Origin: Thiohalorhabdus sp. Cl-TMA
GTDB taxonomy: Bacteria; Pseudomonadota; Gammaproteobacteria; Thiohalorhabdales; Thiohalorhabdaceae
Assembly (NCBI RefSeq): GCF_041821045.1
Contig: NZ_JBGUAW010000006.1
Location: forward strand, 236,183 to 300,182
Length of the DNA stretch: 64,000 bases
Direction: 5' to 3'
The notes beneath the pieces were generated by a model. It was not told the origin of the DNA, made no database searches, and was given only the letters and a program-made list of their open reading frames with translations. A program made the translations under genes and the position numbers. Below are positions 1 through 8,505 of the stretch, piece by piece (within the stretch, counting starts at the first letter, position 1; each line of letters begins with the position of its first letter).

Positions 1-2
1 AA

Positions 3-461
3 GCGCCCAACCTCGAGCAGGAAATCAGCAACACCATCGAGGAGTACGAAAAGCTGAGCGGCATCGCCTTCAGCTTGGATTACCGGATCCCCGGGGACCA
101 GCTCACGGCCAACGAGGAGGTGCAGGCTTTCCTGATCGTCCGGGAAGCGCTCTCCAACCTCGTTCGACACTCCCATGCGCGGCAGGGCTGGATCTCCGTT
201 TTTCAAGGGGAAGAGCAGAAGATCCACGTGACCGTGGAGGATGATGGCGTCGGACTGTCGGACAGCTCGTCCTGGGACGGGAGCCACGGCTTAAACAATA
301 TGCAAGAGCGTGCCAAGGCCCTGGAGGGAGGTCTCACCGTCGAGCCCCGCTCGGAGGGCGGAACGCAGGTCCGCCTCTCCTTCCTGCCGGCCCGGCTCTC
401 CCACCACGCCCCCTCCCAGGAGTCTCCTCACACGCATCCGGAGAAAGAGAAACAGGCATGA
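3..461 (+). CDS. NarX/NarQ-type sensor histidine kinase, C-terminal part only
   Basis: The reading frame is open from the left edge and ends at 461, so only about 150 C-terminal residues are present. They contain the ATPase half of a HisKA_3-class kinase: an N-box (REALSNLVRHSHA), a G1 box (DDGVGL) and a G2 region (HGLNNMQERAKALEGG followed by SEGGTQVRLSF). This pattern is typical of NarX/NarQ kinases, which phosphorylate a NarL-type regulator in response to nitrate or nitrite. The stop codon overlaps the start of the regulator gene (ATGA), so the two are translationally coupled. The sensing domain lies outside the window, so the ligand cannot be judged. Confidence 0.9.
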   Translation, partial: APNLEQEISNTIEEYEKLSGIAFSLDYRIPGDQLTANEEVQAFLIVREALSNLVRHSHARQGWISVFQGEEQKIHVTVEDDGVGLSDSSSWDGSHGLNNMQERAKALEGGLTVEPRSEGGTQVRLSFLPARLSHHAPSQESPHTHPEKEKQA

Positions 462-1114
462 CGGAAGATACCCATCGCATACTGCTCATCGACGACCACC
501 CCCTGTTCCTCAGCGGCCTGTCCCAGCTGATCGACGGCGAGCCCGGATTCTCCGTGGTGGGTGAAGCCAGCTCCGGCCGCGAGGGAATGGACAAGGTGGA
601 GGAGATTCAGCCCGACCTGGTCCTCTTGGACCTGAATATGAAGGAGATCACCGGCCTGGAAGTCCTCAAGAGCCTCAAACAGAAGCATCCGGACATCCTC
701 GTGGTGATGCTCACGGTTTCCGATTCCGAGGATGATCTGGTAACCGCCATTCGGTGGGGTGCCGACGGCTATCTCCTCAAGGATATGGAGCCGGAGGATC
801 TGGTGGGCAAGCTCCACAACGTGTCCTCCGGCCAGGTGATTCTCACGGACCACCTAACCGAGCTGCTGACCTGCTCCCTGCGCAATGACCGGGAAAAGGA
901 CCGGGCGGTCCCCGACGACTCCACCCTCACCGAACGGGAAAGGCAGATCCTCGCCCTCATTGCCGAAGGCCTCAGCAACAAGCTGATCGCCCGCGAGCTT
1001 GAAATCAGCGACGGCACCGTCAAGGTCCATGTGCGCCATCTGCTTAGCAAGCTCAACCTGCGCTCCCGCCTGGAGGCGGCCGTCTGGTTCCTGGAACAGA
1101 AAGCGCAAACCTAG
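458..1114 (+). CDS. NarL-family two-component response regulator
   Basis: The 218-residue product has a receiver domain (about 7-125) with the acidic pair IDDHP, the phospho-acceptor Asp in VLLDLNM and the Lys of YLLKDMEPEDL. A LuxR-type helix-turn-helix follows at about 150-210 (LTERERQILALIAEGLSNKLIARELEISDGTVKVHVRHLLSKL). Length and residues match NarL/NarP closely. It overlaps the upstream kinase by 4 bp and is certainly its partner. Nitrate control is inferred from family similarity; the targets are not shown. The only inverted repeat nearby is at 1182-1198, between this gene and the PAS-GGDEF-EAL gene. Confidence 0.93.
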   Translation: MTEDTHRILLIDDHPLFLSGLSQLIDGEPGFSVVGEASSGREGMDKVEEIQPDLVLLDLNMKEITGLEVLKSLKQKHPDILVVMLTVSDSEDDLVTAIRWGADGYLLKDMEPEDLVGKLHNVSSGQVILTDHLTELLTCSLRNDREKDRAVPDDSTLTERERQILALIAEGLSNKLIARELEISDGTVKVHVRHLLSKLNLRSRLEAAVWFLEQKAQT

Positions 1115-1181
1115 GTTTTCTAAGAAGTAAACTACACCTTAACGGGTACTCCGGCAGGGGAGTCCTCAACGCGTGCATCCT

Positions 1182-1198
1182 TACCTAAAGTAAAGGTA
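1182..1198. promoter_or_regulatory. Inverted repeat TACCT-N7-AGGTA upstream of the PAS-GGDEF-EAL gene
   Basis: Five-base arms TACCT and AGGTA face each other across seven bases, about 80 bp before the next start codon. The TAC-led half-site resembles the NarL heptamer, but the spacing (seven, two, seven in the classical site) is off by one. It may be an operator for the adjacent regulator or chance. Confidence 0.25.
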
Positions 1199-1279
1199 GG
1201 ATCATGGGGCCCTTCGCGATACCTGAAGGCAGGGGGCCATGCGGCACGAACAGCCTTCCCCACAAGCCGGGCAAAGAGT

Positions 1280-3388
1280 TTGTCTATTCCAGCACGTCTT
1301 GCAGGACCGATAAGGAGCCTCCTGGGCACCCGGCGGGAAGGCACCGCCGAAGGGCCCGCGGGCCGGAAAAGTAAGCGGAGGAACTGGCTCGACCAGCTCC
1401 CCTTCGTGATTTTCCAGCTCGACGGCCAGAACCGCTGGACCTTCCTGAGCGGGGAATGGAAGGAGGTCACGGGCTGGCTCCCCTCCCACAGCGTGGGCAC
1501 CCCGGTTGCTCAATTCATACACCCCCAGGATCGCTCGCACTGGGACGAGCACGTCAAGCATGCCGGCCACGAGGCCCATGCCCCCAGTTCCGTGCGCCTG
1601 CGGCTGCTCACCCAGGAAGGCAAATACCGCTGGGTGGAGGTGCGGGCTCGGCTCCACGAGCAGGGTGGCCAGGAGCATATCCTCGGCAGCCTCACCGACG
1701 TTACCGACGAGGTTCAGGCGGACGATCTCCGCGAAGCGGAATACCAGAACCTGGTGGGGCTGGTGCACCGGCTCCCCGCCATGCTCTACCGCGGCCGAAA
1801 CAACCGCGACTGGACCATGTACTTCGTCAGCGAGGGGGCCTACAAGCTCACCGGCTTCTCGCCCCAGGAGCTCGTCAACAACCGGGCCATCACCTACGGC
1901 TCGCTGATCCATCCCGAGGACCAGGACAAAGTCTGGAACGAAGTGCAGGCCGCCCTTCGCGAGCGCCGCAGCTTCGAGATCCTCTACCGCATCGTGACCG
2001 CCCAGGGGCATGAGAAGCTGGTCTGGGAGCGGGGCCAGGGGGTTTTCTCCACGGGAGAGGACCTGCTCGGCATCGAGGGGTTCATCACGGAGGCCCCGCA
2101 GCGGCTCAAGCGCTTCACGGACCGGGCGGAGCAGGCGCGCCTCTACGACGATTTCCATGGCCAGCCCACCCAGAGTTTGCTCCTCGACCGGCTGGACTTC
2201 ATCATCCGCACCGCCGATTGGGACGGCCACTCCGGGTTCGTCTTCCTGCTTCTCGGCATGGCCAACGGCGACGACCTCCTCGCCCATATGGGCAACGCCC
2301 GACTCAAGGAGCTCCGCCACCAGTTCCTGCAGCGTCTCCGGGATAACCTGGGGGAGACCGCCTCCCTGGCCGTTCTCAACCACCTCCGCATCGGAGTCCT
2401 GCTCCCCGAGCGCCATGCCCCGTGGGAGGTGGGCGCCCTCGTGGACCGGATCCGCCTGCGCTGCCAGAACACCTATCTGGTGGGCGGCAAGCGCATCGAC
2501 CTGGATCTCAATATCGGCATCGCCATGAGCCAGTCCGGATGGCGAAGCAGCGAAGAGGTGCTGGAGAACGCCGATCAGGCCATGGTTCAGGCCGGCGCCA
2601 TCGGCGGTACGCGCGAAATGGTCACCGACCAGGGGCTCCGCGGGGAGATGATCGGCTTCAACCGTATGGCCCAGGCCTTCCAGGAGGCCCTGCAGAAGCG
2701 GGAGATCGTGCTGGATTTCCAGCCCATCTTTCCGCAGCCCGACGGCAGTCCCACCGCCTGGTATGGCCGCCTGGTTTGGCCGCAAAAGCGCAAGGCCGCC
2801 ATCCCTCTCGCGGAATTCCTGCCGGCCGCGGTCAACCGCGGCCTGGTTCCGGAGCTCAAGGACCACCTCTGCGAGGAGCTGGCCTACCATCTGGACGAAT
2901 GGGCCGGCGCCTTCCTTCGGGAGTCCACACACCGGCTCCTGCTGCGTTTGGACGCGCCCGAGCTTCTGGACCCGGACCTCCTGGACCGCATTCAGACCCT
3001 TACCCGGGAGCTCGCCGGGGCCGACAACCCGGTGCTTCCCGCCGTACCGGCCGCATTCTTCCAGGAAGGGAGACAGGCCGAGGGAGCCGACGCCTTCCGC
3101 GAGCACCTGCACCAGCGGAACCTGCGGATGGTTCTGGACGAGTTCACGGGGGACTTCGGGCACCTGGCCCATCTGGAGGCCGTGGAAATGGTGCGTCTGG
3201 CCCCCCACTGGGTTCACGCGAACAAGGACCGGGAAACGGTGGTGCAGGGCATCTGCAAGGGTGCCGAGGCCTTCGGGCTGCAGATCATCGCCCCCGAGAT
3301 CACCGACCCCAAGGAAGCGCAGCGCCTGAAATCGCTCTCCTGCGATTTCCATGAGGGCACCCTCTGCGACAGCGCGGCCGAGGCCTGA
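1280..3388 (+). CDS. PAS-PAS-degenerate GGDEF-degenerate EAL protein
   Basis: The 702-residue protein shows two PAS domains (about 40-155 and 165-275, each with a PEDQ/PQDR-type end and a PAC tail), a diguanylate-cyclase fold (about 290-455) and a phosphodiesterase fold (about 460-700). The GGDEF signature is replaced by the sequence NHLRIGVLL. The EAL signature is replaced by YGRLVW, and the DDFGTGYSSL loop by DEFTGDFGHL. It therefore probably makes and breaks no c-di-GMP and acts as a sensor or binding partner. No transmembrane segment is seen, so it should be cytoplasmic. The start is a TTG with a weak ribosome site and is uncertain. It follows the NarXL pair in the same direction after 165 bp. 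Confidence 0.85.
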   Translation: MSIPARLAGPIRSLLGTRREGTAEGPAGRKSKRRNWLDQLPFVIFQLDGQNRWTFLSGEWKEVTGWLPSHSVGTPVAQFIHPQDRSHWDEHVKHAGHEAHAPSSVRLRLLTQEGKYRWVEVRARLHEQGGQEHILGSLTDVTDEVQADDLREAEYQNLVGLVHRLPAMLYRGRNNRDWTMYFVSEGAYKLTGFSPQELVNNRAITYGSLIHPEDQDKVWNEVQAALRERRSFEILYRIVTAQGHEKLVWERGQGVFSTGEDLLGIEGFITEAPQRLKRFTDRAEQARLYDDFHGQPTQSLLLDRLDFIIRTADWDGHSGFVFLLLGMANGDDLLAHMGNARLKELRHQFLQRLRDNLGETASLAVLNHLRIGVLLPERHAPWEVGALVDRIRLRCQNTYLVGGKRIDLDLNIGIAMSQSGWRSSEEVLENADQAMVQAGAIGGTREMVTDQGLRGEMIGFNRMAQAFQEALQKREIVLDFQPIFPQPDGSPTAWYGRLVWPQKRKAAIPLAEFLPAAVNRGLVPELKDHLCEELAYHLDEWAGAFLRESTHRLLLRLDAPELLDPDLLDRIQTLTRELAGADNPVLPAVPAAFFQEGRQAEGADAFREHLHQRNLRMVLDEFTGDFGHLAHLEAVEMVRLAPHWVHANKDRETVVQGICKGAEAFGLQIIAPEITDPKEAQRLKSLSCDFHEGTLCDSAAEA

Positions 3389-3642
3389 AGGCCGCCACCC
3401 GGGTCCTACCCCTCCCCCCGCCTTACTCCCCGGGCATGGGCCCGATAGCTGGACAGCGCCCGCCTTCCCGAACCGTGCCGCCCACCCGGAAGCGCGAGGC
3501 AAAATCACTCGACACGGGGGGACATGCCGGGCATCTTAGGGCGTAAGCCCGGGTAGGCTCCGTGCGGGGAGCGGCCCTGCCCGTTCGCGAAGCCGGAGCC
3601 GCGGGACGACAACGGATTTCAACAGGAAGGATGTACCCGGGA

Positions 3643-4050
3643 ATGGGAAGAAGCTACGAGGTGGAGGTGCTCTGCACCCCCCAGGGAGAGATCACCTGTT
3701 CCAGGCCCTCCGGGATCGGACCGTCCATACGGACCGGACCGAAAACCGACTCCGAGGACGGCACGCCCATGGACCACCTGGCGGTGGGCCTGGGCTCGTG
3801 CCTCCTGCATTTCGCCCAGAATTTCCTGGAGCGGCGACAGCGGTCGGCCAGTACGCGCATCGTCGTAACCTGCGCCGTGGACCAGAAGCGCTGCGAGATC
3901 GAGCAGATCCAGGCGGACCTCACCATGGACATTCCGCTGTCCGAGGAGGACCGCAACCTCCTGATCCGCTTTCTGAAGCAGTGCCCCATCCACAAGGCGC
4001 TGGACGTCTGGACGCCGGTGGAGCTTCACATCGCCAGCGAGGCGGACTGA
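3643..4050 (+). CDS. OsmC-like family protein
   Basis: About 135 residues with the OsmC fold pattern: GTPMDHLAVGLGSCLL carries the first conserved Cys, and FLKQCPIHKAL the second. OsmC/Ohr-type proteins reduce organic peroxides with this Cys pair; many members are uncharacterised. The start could be ATG 3631, which lies directly against an AGGAAGG box, or ATG 3643 with a 12-base spacing; both are in frame and the conserved part begins after the second. The 250 bp between the EAL-type gene and this one hold nothing recognisable. It stands alone, convergent with the minus-strand operon downstream. Confidence 0.8.
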   Translation: MGRSYEVEVLCTPQGEITCSRPSGIGPSIRTGPKTDSEDGTPMDHLAVGLGSCLLHFAQNFLERRQRSASTRIVVTCAVDQKRCEIEQIQADLTMDIPLSEEDRNLLIRFLKQCPIHKALDVWTPVELHIASEAD

Positions 4051-4098
4051 CCCGGTCCGGGCCGGGTCCCGCCGCCTGCAGCCGTTCGGCGCCGTTCC

Positions 4099-4914
4099 CT
4101 ATCCGCTTTCCCGCCCGCCCAGGGCTTGCGCACCGGCAAGCACCGTCAGCCGCAGGGCGGCCCGGAGCACCTCCTCATCGTTGAATGCCCGCATCCGGAC
4201 AAGATCCCAGGGATACCATTGGTCCGGTACGGGCTCGTTGCTCCGTCCCGTGTGGTGGCCCCGGGGCGTCTCCGGGCTACCGCCCTCCAGATAGATCCGA
4301 TTCGCCTTGAGCAGCTCCAGGCCCCGATCCCGGGGACCGGCTCCCCGCTCCCTGAGATCCACGGCCTGCCCGAATAGCCGCCGGGCCTTTTCCGCATCTC
4401 CCCGGTGGAAGACCGTTTCCGCCAGATTGCCGAGCGTAAAGGACCGGGCGGCCGCGAGATCCCGCTGCGCCTCCTGCCGGGCCACCGGCTCGTACTGGTC
4501 CCGGCCGTGCTTGATCTCCAGCTTGATATGGAACACCGAGCTCGCCGCCCGGGGCGGGTGCTCCATGTCCGCCACCCAGCCCTCAGCCTCCTGCCAGGCC
4601 GCTTGCGCCTTGCGGAACAGCGATTCGGCCTCCGGCAGACGCCCCGCCAGACGCTGTCCCACGCCGCGGTTATTGAGCGCGGCGGCACGCCTGGGATCGC
4701 CCTGGGCGAACCCCTCCACCGGATCACTGGCCCGGCTCCAGAGCTGGCGCGCCGTTTCCTCCAGCCCCTGGTGGAGGGCCAGGGCGCCCTGCTCCGCGAG
4801 AAACGCCCATAGCAGATCGGCGAGGGCCGTTTCCTGCTCTTCCTCCTCCAGGACCGGCTCCCCGGAGTAGTCCACCGTCGGTTTTTCGTTCTCCAACTCG
4901 CGGCCTCCGTCCAT
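4099..4914 (-). CDS. TPR-like hypothetical protein
   Basis: The 271-residue protein has helix pairs of tetratricopeptide type, for example AALNNRGVGQRLAGRLPEAE and LGNLAETVFHRGDAEKARRL, spaced as in TPR arrays and probably used for protein contacts. There is no signal peptide or catalytic motif. The ATG at 4914 is preferred over an upstream TTG because a TTG would add only six residues. It lies 35 bp after the ABC ATPase gene on the same strand and may be the last gene of that operon. No specific function can be given. Confidence 0.65.
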   Translation of the reverse strand: MDGGRELENEKPTVDYSGEPVLEEEEQETALADLLWAFLAEQGALALHQGLEETARQLWSRASDPVEGFAQGDPRRAAALNNRGVGQRLAGRLPEAESLFRKAQAAWQEAEGWVADMEHPPRAASSVFHIKLEIKHGRDQYEPVARQEAQRDLAAARSFTLGNLAETVFHRGDAEKARRLFGQAVDLRERGAGPRDRGLELLKANRIYLEGGSPETPRGHHTGRSNEPVPDQWYPWDLVRMRAFNDEEVLRAALRLTVLAGAQALGGRESG

Positions 4915-4949
4915 AGGCGTGGCCCACCGCAACGCCCGGGAGTTACGGT

Positions 4950-5657
4950 TCAGACGCCGAGATAGGCCTCGCGGACCGTTTCGTTGTCGCGGAGCTCGGA
5001 AGTGGGGCCCTCCAGAGAGATCTGCCCCGTTTCGAGCACGTATCCGTACTGCGCCAGCTCCAGCGCCAGCTCGGCGTTCTGCTCCACCAGGATCACGGAT
5101 ACGCCCTGCCGCTGGATCTCCTGCAGCGTATGGGCGATCTCCTGGACGATCTTGGGCGCCAGCCCCAGGGAAGGCTCGTCCAGAAGCAGGAGGTGGGGAC
5201 GGGCCATGAGCGCCCGGCCGATGGCGAGCATCTGCTGTTCACCGCCGCTCAGCGTGCGCGCCGCCTGGGTGTGCCGCTCCCGCAGGCGGGGAAAGATCTC
5301 GTAGATCCATTCCAGGTCGCGCTGCACCTCCGCCTTGTCCTTCCGGGTGTAGGCCCCGGTATGCAGGTTCTCGGCCACCGACAGGCCGGGGAACACCCGG
5401 CGTCCCTCGGGCACCTGGCTGATGCCCAGGGGCAGGATCTTCTCCGCCGGCATGCCGTCGATGCGATGGCCGTCGTACCAGATCTCTCCCCCCGCCGGCT
5501 TCTCCAGACCCGAAATGGTCCGCAGGGTGGTGCTCTTGCCCGCCCCATTGGCCCCCACGAGGGTGATCATGTCCTTCTCCTCCACCTGGAAGGAGGCCTC
5601 GCGCAGGGCGACCACCGGTCCGTACTTCACGGTCAGGTTCTTGATTTCCAGGAGCAT
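4950..5657 (-). CDS. livF: Branched-chain amino acid-type ABC transporter ATPase, LivF-like
   Basis: The 235-residue protein carries Walker A GANGAGKST, signature LSGGEQQMLAIGRAL, Walker B LLLLDEPSLGLAP and the switch region VILVEQN, all typical of LivF. It should couple ATP hydrolysis to import together with LivG and the LivH/LivM permeases at the inner face of the membrane. An in-frame extension 36 codons upstream exists but lies inside livG. The ATG at 5657 overlaps the livG stop (ATGA) and is the natural start. Confidence 0.92.
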   Translation of the reverse strand: MLLEIKNLTVKYGPVVALREASFQVEEKDMITLVGANGAGKSTTLRTISGLEKPAGGEIWYDGHRIDGMPAEKILPLGISQVPEGRRVFPGLSVAENLHTGAYTRKDKAEVQRDLEWIYEIFPRLRERHTQAARTLSGGEQQMLAIGRALMARPHLLLLDEPSLGLAPKIVQEIAHTLQEIQRQGVSVILVEQNAELALELAQYGYVLETGQISLEGPTSELRDNETVREAYLGV

Positions 5658-6409
5658 CAGGCGGCCCCCAAGTAGGCTTCGATGACGTCCTTGTTGTTGC
5701 GGATCTCCTCCGGGGCCCCTTCCGCCAGGAGCTGCCCGAAGTTCAGGACGCTGATCCGGTCGCACAGGCCCATGATGGCTTTCATGTCGTGCTCCACGAG
5801 GATCACGGTAATTCCAGAATCCCGGACCTTCCGGACCAGATCCATCATGGTGTTGGTCTCCTCGGGGTTCATTCCCGCGAAGGGCTCATCCAGCAGGAGG
5901 ACCCTGGGTCCGGAGGCCAGGGCGATGGCCATGCCGAGGGCGCGCTGGAACCCCAGCGGCAGGTCGGAGGCCATCTCGTCCTTGCGGTCGGCCACGCCCA
6001 TGAACTCCATGACCTCCTGCACCTTCCGCTCGGCCTCGCGCTCGCGGGCCTTGTCCCGGCCGAAGATGGCTCGGAACAGGCCGGTATGGGCCTGCATATG
6101 GCAACCCACCAGGACGTTCTCCCAGGCGGTGAACTCCTCGAACAGGGTGGTTTCCTGGAAAGTGCGGATAATCCCTTCCTCCGCCCGCTTGTGCCAGGGC
6201 TGTCGCGTCACGTCCTCGCCCTGGAAAAGGATGGAGCCGGCGCTCGGGAAATAGGCGCCGCTGATCACCTTGAACATGGTGGACTTACCGGCCCCGTTGG
6301 GCCCGATCAGCCCGCGGATCTCGCCCTCCTCCACGTCCAGGCTCACCTGGTCCAGGGCGGTCAGACCTCCGAATCGCTTGCTGATGTTCTTCGCCGTCAG
6401 AAAAGACAT
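5657..6409 (-). CDS. livG: Branched-chain amino acid-type ABC transporter ATPase, LivG-like
   Basis: The 250-residue ATPase has Walker [10 protein letters not shown], a Q-loop region FQETTLF and Walker [17 protein letters not shown] followed by VILVEHDM. The LSGGQ-type signature is unusual: the usual LSYGQQR of LivG reads [12 protein letters not shown] here, so the signature Gly-Gln pair is altered. Whether this ATPase half is fully active is unclear; LivF beside it has a normal signature. It is coupled to livF by a 4-bp overlap and lies 39 bp after livM. Confidence 0.9.
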   Translation of the reverse strand: MSFLTAKNISKRFGGLTALDQVSLDVEEGEIRGLIGPNGAGKSTMFKVISGAYFPSAGSILFQGEDVTRQPWHKRAEEGIIRTFQETTLFEEFTAWENVLVGCHMQAHTGLFRAIFGRDKAREREAERKVQEVMEFMGVADRKDEMASDLPLGFQRALGMAIALASGPRVLLLDEPFAGMNPEETNTMMDLVRKVRDSGITVILVEHDMKAIMGLCDRISVLNFGQLLAEGAPEEIRNNKDVIEAYLGAA

Positions 6410-6448
6410 GTCTTGCTCCTCGCGGCTCCAGAGGACGTAAGAGGCCCT

Positions 6449-7492
6449 TCAGGTGGAAGACGTGGTGGTCGTGGTTTCGGAACGGGGGGCGTCCCGCTGG
6501 TCCCGCACGGGCTGGCCGCCTCCGGAGGTGCCTTTTCGTCCCTGCCACCAGCCGCGGATCTTGCCCGGAATGCTCTCCAGACCGTCCGGGAGGAACAGCG
6601 TGGCCAGGATCAGCATCACGCCGTAAAAGGCCGGCCGCACCTCCTCCGCGAAGCGGAAGAACTCGTTGAACATGGTCAGGGCGATCACGCCGACGATGGG
6701 ACCGGCAAAGGTGCGACTGCCCCCGACGATCAGCCAGACCAGGATCAGCACCATGAGATGCAGACCGAAGATGGGCGGCGTCACCGTGCCGATGTAGTGC
6801 GCGTGCAGGGAACCGGCCACGCCGGCGAAAAAGGCCGAGGTGACGAAGGCCAGCATCCGGTAGTACCACGCGTGGACGCCCACCGATTCGGCAAGCTCGT
6901 CCCGCCAGTGCAGGGCGTGCAGGGTGAGGCCGATGCGGGAGCGCTCCAGCCGGTGGAGGATCCACAGGCACAGGGTCACGATCGCCAGGGCCAGGAAGTA
7001 ATAGCGGATGGGGTACAGCAGGCCGATGTCGATCACGCCCATCGTCGGCACCCACAGCTGCGGCGTGGGGATCATGGTCAGCCCCCCCGGCCCGCCGAAG
7101 GGGTTGTCGAAATAGTTCCATGAGAGCCGGATGGCCTCGCCCGCGGCGAAGGAGCCGATCAGGAAATAGAACAGCTTCATCCGGAACAGCGGGAAGCTCA
7201 GCAGGAAGGCCACGAAGGCGGTGATCAGACCCGCCGCCGGCAGGCTGAACCAGAAGGGCCATCCCAGATCCTTGGCCAGCAGGCCACTTCCATAGGCCCC
7301 CACGCCCATAAGCACCGCGTGGGCCAGGGAGAACTCCCCGGTCAGGGTCAGCCACCGGTAGCTGGACACCAGGAGCACATTCACCACCAGGGCGATGGCG
7401 ATGTCCATCTGGGAATAGCTGAGGAAGAAGGGCACCACCACCGCGACCGCCAGCAGCAGCCCCCAGCCGATACGAGAACTGTATTCCGCCAT
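6449..7492 (-). CDS. livM: Branched-chain amino acid-type ABC transporter permease, LivM-like
   Basis: The 347-residue hydrophobic protein has about nine membrane segments and the LivM permease pattern (LTGEFSLAHAVLMGVGAYGSGLL near residue 50, and GGSRTFAGPIVGVIAL in the C-terminal half, the coupling loop). A short Ser/Thr-rich tail ends the protein. Its start codon overlaps the livH stop (TAATG). With LivH it should form the translocation path of the importer. Confidence 0.9.
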   Translation of the reverse strand: MAEYSSRIGWGLLLAVAVVVPFFLSYSQMDIAIALVVNVLLVSSYRWLTLTGEFSLAHAVLMGVGAYGSGLLAKDLGWPFWFSLPAAGLITAFVAFLLSFPLFRMKLFYFLIGSFAAGEAIRLSWNYFDNPFGGPGGLTMIPTPQLWVPTMGVIDIGLLYPIRYYFLALAIVTLCLWILHRLERSRIGLTLHALHWRDELAESVGVHAWYYRMLAFVTSAFFAGVAGSLHAHYIGTVTPPIFGLHLMVLILVWLIVGGSRTFAGPIVGVIALTMFNEFFRFAEEVRPAFYGVMLILATLFLPDGLESIPGKIRGWWQGRKGTSGGGQPVRDQRDAPRSETTTTTSST

Positions 7493-8367
7493 TATGCGCT
7501 CCGCCCCATGATTCCCGTGGGTTTAATGACCAGCACCACGAGCATCAGTGCCAGGCCGGCGATCTGCGCGATGGTGCCCCCGACGTAGGTGGTCATGAAG
7601 GTGCTGAAGAAAGCGTACAGCACGGCGGCAATGACGGCCCCCGAAAGGCTTCCCATGCCGCCCACGATGGTGACGATAAGGGCGGTGATGATTACCTCGT
7701 GGCCCATGTACGGATGGACCCGGACGATGGGCGCCATCATGGCGCCGGCCAATCCGGCCGCCGCCGAGCCCAGTCCCATGGCCATCATGGAGGTCTTATT
7801 GATGCTGATCCCCTGCAGGGCAGCGGCCTCCCGGTCCTCGGCCACGGCCCGCAGGGCCCAGCCGTACTTGGTCCGCATCAACAGGAACCAGATCAAGCCC
7901 AGCATCAGGACCGTCACCACGATCACGGCGGCCCGCTGGGCGGAAATGCTGGCCCCACCGAAGAGGCTCACGTTGCCGGAAACGGAAATGGGCACGTACT
8001 TCATGGAGCCCAGTCCACCGAACTTCACCGCCAGGACCTGGAGGATGAACAGCACCCCGATGGAGTTGATGAGCCCGCCCAGGGGATTGTCCAGCATGGG
8101 TCGGAACAGGGCGCGCTCCATGAGCAGGCCCAGGGCGGCCACCAGAAAGACCGCTGCGAGCACGGCCCAGAGGAAGCCCCACCCCTGGACGGTGTAGGTG
8201 TACCAAACGGTATAGGCCCCCACCATGTACAGCTCGCCGTGGGCGAGGTTGATGATGCCCATCACACCGAATATGAGGACCAGCCCGACGGCCATCAGCG
8301 CGTAGGAGCCGCTGGCCATCAGGGAGTTGGCGATTGTCTGTAGGAAGGTTTCCACGGCGCTCTCCAC
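7492..8367 (-). CDS. livH: Branched-chain amino acid-type ABC transporter permease, LivH-like
   Basis: The 291-residue permease has about eight membrane segments. It shows the LivH pattern: VLIFGVMGIINLAHGELYMVG near the N-terminus and VGGMGSLSGAVIAA in the coupling region. It is the second gene of the operon, 138 bp after the substrate-binding protein, and overlaps livM by one base. Substrate range follows the binding protein and cannot be read from the permease. Confidence 0.92.
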   Translation of the reverse strand: MESAVETFLQTIANSLMASGSYALMAVGLVLIFGVMGIINLAHGELYMVGAYTVWYTYTVQGWGFLWAVLAAVFLVAALGLLMERALFRPMLDNPLGGLINSIGVLFILQVLAVKFGGLGSMKYVPISVSGNVSLFGGASISAQRAAVIVVTVLMLGLIWFLLMRTKYGWALRAVAEDREAAALQGISINKTSMMAMGLGSAAAGLAGAMMAPIVRVHPYMGHEVIITALIVTIVGGMGSLSGAVIAAVLYAFFSTFMTTYVGGTIAQIAGLALMLVVLVIKPTGIMGRSA

Positions 8368-8505
8368 CTCTTCTCGCTGGGTGGTCTGCGTGGGTTTTCC
8401 AGAGCGGCTGGCTCCGGGTCCCGGGAAGGGACGGACGCCAGCCGCGCCCGCCCGGTCCCACGGGGACCGCCCGGCAGGGAGCGGTCCCGACCCGGAAAAC
8501 CTCCG

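Noticed and set aside
1202..3508. A 768-codon minus-strand open frame opposite the PAS-GGDEF-EAL gene
   Set aside because: It is a shadow of high-GC coding DNA on the other strand, with Gly/Val/His-rich nonsense composition and no domain.
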